Shown here piece by piece: positions 58,513 to 64,000 of a stretch of 64,000 nucleotides of DNA. Made by a program: the position numbers and the translations under genes. The notes beneath the pieces were generated by a model. It saw nothing but the letters and a program-made list of their open reading frames with translations, searched no databases and was not told where the DNA came from. Every line of letters begins with the position of its first letter. The stretch's first letter is position 1. The stretch comes from Melitaea cinxia (taxonomy: Eukaryota; Arthropoda; Insecta; Lepidoptera; Nymphalidae). The DNA lies in contig NC_059403.1 in assembly GCF_905220565.1 (NCBI RefSeq), positions 3,658,001-3,722,000 of the forward strand, given 5' to 3'.

Positions 58513-60130
58513 TATATAATTATATAAAAAAAAAAATTAGTATCTACTTTTAATCTTGTAAAATCAATCAATTCCTACCAATTCAGTAGTTAATTTAAGG
58601 AAAAAATAGCCTGAAGCTTTCCTCGGCATATTTACCGAGAATTCTTCTTGTGTAAATTATTTTTGTGTTAGATAGCCTATTGGCTATGCGACATATGAGA
58701 AGTTTTCAATTGAAACCAGTACTTCATGAGATTAGCGCATTGAAACAAATAAACAAGTAAACAAACTTCATTAGTAAAGATAGTCTAGTTGTTTCGGTGA
58801 AAGTACAAACAAGACAGCATTTAAGACGGGTTATTTAAAGGCAATAATTTTTAAAGCCACGAAAAAAAAACAACTTAATTTTAATTACGGAATAAAAACA
58901 ATTTTATTACTTCCAAGAATCCCAAAAATGTATGTTTCATTACTAAGTAATTTCATGTTAATTGGTCGCTCTGCTTTACATCATTATTGTTTTAAAAATA
59001 CTTATTATTTTCAACATTTTATTATGGACATAAATATAAATTTAATTTGTGCGGTATTTAAGTGAGTAGGTATATACAAGTGAATTGATTATTCAAATTT
59101 ATTTTTTCAATTTAAATACACTTAAGTAAATGAAGGAGTATTGAATAAGATGAAATATACTTTAATGACAAGATTATGATTAAACGCAAGAATCGTAAAT
59201 AAAAACGATGGCATTGATATGTTCAAATTACGAATCTTCGCCGGAGGTAACTCGTTAATATAAACTCAGCTGTATTTACAACCCGCCCAAAATCGATATC
59301 GTATGCACATACGCTTGATATCGACCCTATAGTTGATAATTAGCTTGATTCAATTAAGAAGTCTTAAGCAATGAAGATATGCAGTCGTTCGGATTGTGTC
59401 GAAACCAGCCCTGCCATATTCGTTAGCGAAAGTTGACTTTCCAACGTGAATTTTCGCCGTCGCTGAAACGGGTTTCGATACATAAATTTATTCGATGCAC
59501 TTGTCCTTGAAAATTATTCGATATTTTGCTAATTTGCGAAGTTAAACACGATCGCTCTGAGCGAAATGTATAACAACAGTCATTATTATATGGGTCAATG
59601 GAAATCTGTTTTTACTTTCAAGATTGGAATGTGAGAAAATCGTTAAATGAACGTTGTATTTGAAGCAATGCTTATGTTTGTCTTCAATGTTAAATTAATA
59701 TAATAAATATGGAACTTGTACTGGGAGTCAGTGTGTCATAAACATTGCAGCGACGCGGAGGTTAGGTCGAACGATTCAATGATAAGCCTCCAAGAAATTA
59801 TGAATGAGATAATATCTCGAATAACTCCACGCGATTTCGCGCTTATTCGTTCATTTGAACCCCCTACGGTTAAACCGCGTCCATGAACCAATGGTATTTA
59901 TTTTAAATAACTCATGATTGTCCAAAAGATAGCCTTAAATATAATCTGCTACTCGTTTTATGGATATCTTTACGTTATTGTAATTACTACGGTGATTTTA
60001 AAAGCCCCTCTCTCGTATCTCAGATTCCTATCAAATAATAACGCTAAATATATTATTATGTCTTCATGTTTTCTTATTAATGTTCCTCTTTTAAAAACAG
60101 GTGCGTTAAAATTAAATATAATATACATAT
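58513..60130. other. AT-rich DNA with GC-richer patches
   Basis: 59220-59470 and 59740-59900 are GC-richer, CpG-containing and free of recognised repeats. The first includes the pair 'cgatatcgtatg' and 'cttgatatcg'. No coding frame. They may be low-copy regulatory DNA. Confidence 0.3.
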
Positions 60131-60270
60131 AAATAAATAAATAAAGATCTACACACTACACACACGGTCGTCTGTTCCTAAAGTAAGAAACTTAATGCTT
60201 GAGTTATAGGTAACAGTCGATTAGTATAGTTACATACTTTTTTTCGATAAATAATACATATATTAATATA

Positions 60271-60433
60271 CCAGACCATTTCCTTTGCCCTAAGGTTGCC
60301 TGGAAGAGATCGCTTTTTAGCGATAAGGCGGCCCTTTGTACCTAATAAATATGTATATTGTTGATATTTTTCTTTCTTTGCTATGTATTATTTCTGTTTT
60401 TGTTCTACAATAAAGTGTATTATTATTATTATG
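60271..60433 (+). mobile_element. LINE 3' end, family F, inserted in the SINE
   Basis: 'ccctaaggttgcctggaaga', the stem 'cgctttttagcg', 'ataaggcggccctttgtacc', a polyadenylation signal 'aataaa' (60409-60414) and a tail of 'att' repeats (60419-60432). It is the best preserved of three F copies in the window. Confidence 0.75.
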
Positions 60434-60444
60434 TGACTGGATGT

Positions 60445-60554
60445 CACTCCACCCGCTTAATATATAATAGATACATATATTATATTAAATAGTTATATAA
60501 ATAATATAGTGAATTTACTTATACTTACATATATAAAAATAAGCGGGTAGAGGG
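60445..60554. mobile_element. Possible 110-bp inverted-terminus element
   Basis: 'ctccacccgctta' (60447-60459) and 'taagcgggtagag' (60540-60552) are inverted repeats with one mismatch, around very AT-rich DNA. This resembles a small MITE. No target duplication is clear. Confidence 0.35.
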
Positions 60555-60555
60555 A

Positions 60556-61084
60556 TTTTATTATTATTATTCTTACTTTTTTTTTCTTTTTCTTTTTTTC
60601 TTCTCTTGTTAAGAGAAGGTAATAATCTGCCATACGGGCCTTAACCAAGTATGGCAGATGGTTCTGCGTTGGAGGTGATTGTCGAGGCTGTCAGAAATTT
60701 TCGAGTGATACGGCAAGCGTTGAGGACTGTTGCTTTTTGTAAGGTGTATGTTAGATTGGTAGACATGTTTAGAATTTTTAAGCTGTTAGTAAGAGTTTTA
60801 GGTATGATTCCAGTTAGGTTCCAATAGGAACAATATGAACAGTATCTGCATTCCACTGTGTTTTAATTTCTATTGCGAGGTCCTGGTACTTTGTTAGTTA
60901 GTTCGATATGGTTGTTTGAATATTGTGGGTGTTAGGAATAGCAATGTCTATTAGATAGTTATATGTCTATCGGTAGTATATGTTTTGTTTTGTTTGTCGT
61001 GAAGAGTAATATCTGGTCTGTTGTAATGCACTGTTCTGTCCGTTAATATAGTCCTGTCCCAGTAAATTTTGTAGTTTCTATTAT
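60556..61084 (-). pseudogene. Dong/R4-like LINE, C-terminal endonuclease region, broken
   Basis: Minus-strand pieces in order: 'YWDRTILTDRTVHYNRPDIT' (about 61011-61072), 'DIAIPNTHN' (about 60925-60950), 'YQDLAIEIKTQWNADTV' (about 60835-60890) and, after a frameshift, 'GIIPKTL' and 'LQKATVLNACRITRKFL' (60700-60800). RPD followed by D is the pattern of the restriction-like endonuclease of the R2/R4/Dong class of LINEs. The fragment lies between 'att' repeats on both sides (60558-60571 and 61077-61092). The Dong element of Bombyx is known to insert in TAA repeats. Several stops and at least one frameshift show decay. Confidence 0.65.
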
Positions 61085-61190
61085 TATTATTATATAAATA
61101 AATATTTATATTACACCCAGACTCGGGGTGGGAATCGAACCCACAACCCTCGGAGCAGAAAGCAGGGTCACTACAAACTGCGCCAATGGC

Positions 61191-62164
61191 CTAGATACGA
61201 ATAGGAGGTAAAATATTTTTGGGAGAAAATTTTACCAATTTCCAAGTCACGTGTAGTGTTACTGGCAACTTCATATATCTGAATTGCAAGCATAGCCTAC
61301 TTGAAATTCACGACGCTGACAATTTTTACTGGATATTGTTCGATACAATAAAGCATAAACATGTTCTATCCGTCGATTTCCATAACTCATGTTAAGTCAA
61401 TGAGCAAGTAGCTAATGCAAGCCTTTTGATACATTTAGTATATTTAAAACTGTTCTGTACATTAAATATACTGTACTAACAAGACTAAAAGTTAAATTGA
61501 GTAGTAAAAGCTTAAATAAAGTTTTTATAATTATTCACGCTACCGCACAGTATACTTGAATCAAGTTATTATTTGCTTTCCATTTATTCGCAGGGGAGAA
61601 CTGGACACGACACCCACACCCGTTCAACTTTCCCGCCGTTTCCTTGGTAGCTGTAATTTTGTTTATTTGTTTTTTAAATAGTCAACGCCCGTACAAGTTA
61701 TCGAATTCATTTTGTAAAAGCTTTTGTTATGCTGCGCGGGCTCGAGTAATGATTTCTCTCTCGTGGACCCAGGTGTATCGCCGCGTATGTGAGCGTTTGA
61801 CTCGACATCACGCTGTTCAATTCGATTTAGGTTTTTTATCGAGTGCGGACTAAATAAATATGCTACAGGCTCACCCGGAACGATGAGTGGCCTTCTGATT
61901 TATTTATATTTACTCCCGAGGGGAACAGTTTCCTGATTCAATTATTGTAATTGCCGACGGTGCTGTTTAGAAATGTGGGCCGACGACGGCGTTTACGATT
62001 ATTATTGACGGACGTTTGATGAATTCCTTCGTACAGGCGTTGATTGAAGCACTTTCATAATATGCGTACAAACGAAAGTCGACTTTAATTGTGGAGTGCA
62101 TTGCAACGAAATTAGGCGATATTACTATTTGATAGGTAACATTGATAGGTAACATTGATTGGTT
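61191..62164. other. Low-repeat, GC-richer block
   Basis: 61560-62060 is GC-richer, has no recognised repeat, and holds a 69-codon plus frame (61644-61853) without recognisable domain. 62130-62156 has two tandem copies of 'gataggtaacatt' just before the truncated element E. Confidence 0.3.
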
Positions 62165-62665
62165 TGAAGTAGTTATCAGATCTCGATAAAATTTATATGT
62201 GACCACATGATAAACATCAGCTTTCGGTTAAATTAAAAATTATCAAAATCGGTACACCCAGTAAAAAGTTATTGCGGATTTTCGAGAGTTTTCCTCGATT
62301 TCTCTGGGATCCCATCATCAGATCCTGGTTTCCTTATCACTGTACCAAACTAGGGATATCCCCTTTCCAACAAAAAAAGAATTATCAAAATCGGTACATC
62401 CAGTAGCAAGTTATGTGGTATAATACAACGTAGGTCGACGAAAAAAGCGGCAAGTAAAAACGCATTATTGGATATAACTCGAAAAGTAGTTGTTAAATCT
62501 CAAATAAATTTAAATGGGACCAATTGGCACACACCACCTTTCGATTAAAACAAAATTTGTCGAAATCAGTCTACCCAGTCAAAAGTTCTGATGTAACATA
62601 CATTAAAAAAAAAAAAAAAAAAATACAGTCGAATTGAGAACCTCCTCCTTTTTTGAAAGTCGGTT
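62165..62665 (-). mobile_element. Element E, reverse copy lacking its right end
   Basis: On the minus strand it starts 'aaccgactttcaaaaaagg' (62665 downwards) and matches the 15471-16005 copy closely through all internal modules. It breaks off near 62165 within 'ctgataactacttc', so the right inverted terminus is missing. The close match suggests both copies are fairly young. Confidence 0.75.
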
Positions 62666-62854
62666 AAAAAGTAGTCGGACAGCGGAGTATTAGCAACAGG
62701 ATTCTATAGAGACCCTTTGATACTGAACCCTGAAAGTACCAAAACCAAATAGGTAGGATTGAAAAGTACAGATTAAAAATGTTTTTTGTAATTGCTTTTT
62801 AATCTATGGAATGGGAATTCGGTTGATGCATCCACGATTGAAGTGCGTTTAATA

Positions 62855-62975
62855 AAAGCGCGTATGACGCAGTAGTCACTGTGACTAATAACAGAGCTAA
62901 TAATCTCGGGTTCGATCCACGGTATTGACAATTGTTTGTCTGGTAAGTGCCGATGTTTGTTAAACACTGGGAATT
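62855..62975 (+). mobile_element. tRNA-headed SINE fragment, degenerate
   Basis: A-box-like 'tgacgcagtagtcactg' and B box 'GGGTTCGATCC' (62908-62918), followed by 'tgtctggtaagtgccgatgt' and 'gttaaacactgggaatttct', an order I know from a common lepidopteran SINE. The body after this is lost. Confidence 0.6.
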
Positions 62976-64000
62976 TCTCATTGTATTGCGTTCGGTTCCG
63001 GAAAACCAGGATTTATTCTTATTAAGAGCCGTTGAGAATGAGGCGTTTATTTTTATAATATCAGTTGGTTCACTAACGATTTGTATAGAAAACTAATTAA
63101 AAAATACTAAATTTAGGCCAAGTTTATAGACTGGTAACAGTTGTGAGTTTTCCAATGAGAATAGCACTTCCTCGCGGGAAATTGTAACAAGCGGAAGATT
63201 GAGAAATTTTATAACGGAACTAAGGATATTGTATTGAATTTCCATTGTTTTTTTTTTGTGTGTTCTCTGCAACGTGTTACGACGTACTTGATTCTAAATA
63301 TCGAGGTGAGAAATCGAAAAGTTAATACAATTTAAACTTGCGCTTTATATTTAGAATCTTTTTTTATATTTCGAAAATTATTTCTTTGTATAGATGCGAA
63401 AGGTGTGATGGACATTTGTCGTTCGAATGAATGAATGGTTCTGGACAAAAGTTGGCACAGAGATAGCCTATAGTTTGCCAACAGATGAAGGCTACTTTTT
63501 ATCCTAAAACTGTATCCTAAACTGTAACTCGGTTTCGTGGGATAGATTGACTGAACACCATCGTAAGCAACAGCTAGTGATGCTTCTAATATAAAAATGT
63601 CATAGTATGAATGTAAAAATTTTGTATGAAAAATGTAAAAAATTTGTATGGAAAATGTAAAAATTTTGTTTGTAATTTGACGAGAAATTTTCTTTTATAA
63701 TTACATATGTTTCTCATATATGTATGTATGTGTGATTATTATATTGTAAACTTTTTTGTCATGACTTCTGTTTGTAAGATATAATTTTTTTAACAATACA
63801 TATTTGTACGAGTATAATGATATAAAAATGACAAGTTTTTGTGACTAGGAAAAGTTAAAGCAATTTGCAAGTCCCACTGATCAATACGTATATTTCCACC
63901 AACCCTGGCATTATGTAGGTACTTGTACTGTGTGCGTACTCGTACGTAACACGTACGTATGGTACCAGTACAGGATGCGCCGGAAGTACAGACGCCGGTG
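62976..64000. other. AT-rich DNA with a short tandem repeat; GC-richer right edge
   Basis: 63611-63675 holds three copies of a 22-bp unit ('atgtaaaaattttgtatg...'). 63430-63590 looks like a worn end of a group H element ('ttcgtgggatagattgactg', 'aacagctagtgat'). The last 80 bases are richer in GC with alternating 'gtac/cgta' words; the feature continues outside the window. Confidence 0.35.

Larger units (their letters stand above)
60131..61190 (-). mobile_element. SINE family D split into two halves by nested insertions
   Basis: 61081-61190 is the reverse tRNA-like head: A box about 61175-61186, B box about 61130-61142, near identical to the head at 20752. 60131-60270 is the reverse 3' half ('cacacggtcgtctgttccta', 'ttataggtaacagtcgatta'). 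The two halves join smoothly when the 810 bases between are ignored. The insert holds a family F LINE end, a small element with inverted ends and a Dong/R4-like fragment. Confidence 0.85.

Overview
This window looks like non-coding, repeat-rich DNA from a lepidopteran insect, probably a butterfly or moth. The DNA is AT-rich and gene-poor. It carries many copies of interspersed repeats that I recognise as lepidopteran from memory (tRNA-headed SINEs, short retroposons with (TGA)n or poly(A) tails, the 'AACCGACTTC' element, a Dong/R4-like LINE remnant). No species can be named from the sequence alone. I found no convincing host protein-coding gene, no free-standing tRNA, no rRNA and no CRISPR array. 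The window could be a gene desert or the inside of one or more very long introns.

Layout. 1-10 kb: mostly featureless AT-rich DNA with scattered retroposon fragments. 10-17 kb: SINE and retroposon copies, a 140-bp near-perfect hairpin (14701-14840) and a full copy of element E (15471-16005). 17-20 kb: a GC-richer block almost free of recognisable repeats. 20-24 kb: a full SINE, then a 5'-truncated LINE whose reverse-transcriptase frame is still open (22265-23311, minus strand), then a small CpG-rich island. 24-37 kb: more repeat copies in AT-rich DNA. 37-40.5 kb: the most structured stretch. It holds a perfect 177-bp inverted repeat (37132-37889), a four-unit array of 117-bp repeats (about 37981-38445), and a decayed Tc1/mariner-like transposon with 31-bp terminal inverted repeats (38860-40535). 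A retroposon with a 12-bp target duplication has inserted into its transposase gene. 40-60 kb: sparse repeats and one LINE C-terminal fragment (56224-56451). 60-61.2 kb: a nest of mobile elements in which a SINE is split by a LINE tail and a Dong/R4-like fragment lying between TAA repeats. 61-64 kb: a low-repeat block, a truncated element E and a SINE head.

How the parts relate. Nothing here forms an operon or pathway; the window records successive mobile-element insertions. Labels A to H are mine. A is a poly(A)-tailed retroposon (8 copies). B is a retroposon with a (TGA)n-like tail (7 copies, 6 with visible target-site duplications). C is a tRNA-headed SINE whose 3' end resembles that of B. 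D is a young tRNA-headed SINE. E is an element with short inverted termini and internal repeats. F and G are LINE 3' ends. H is a loose group of short elements with the 'ggaccgatttt' core or related ends. Family assignments rest on reading and memory and were not searched against a database.
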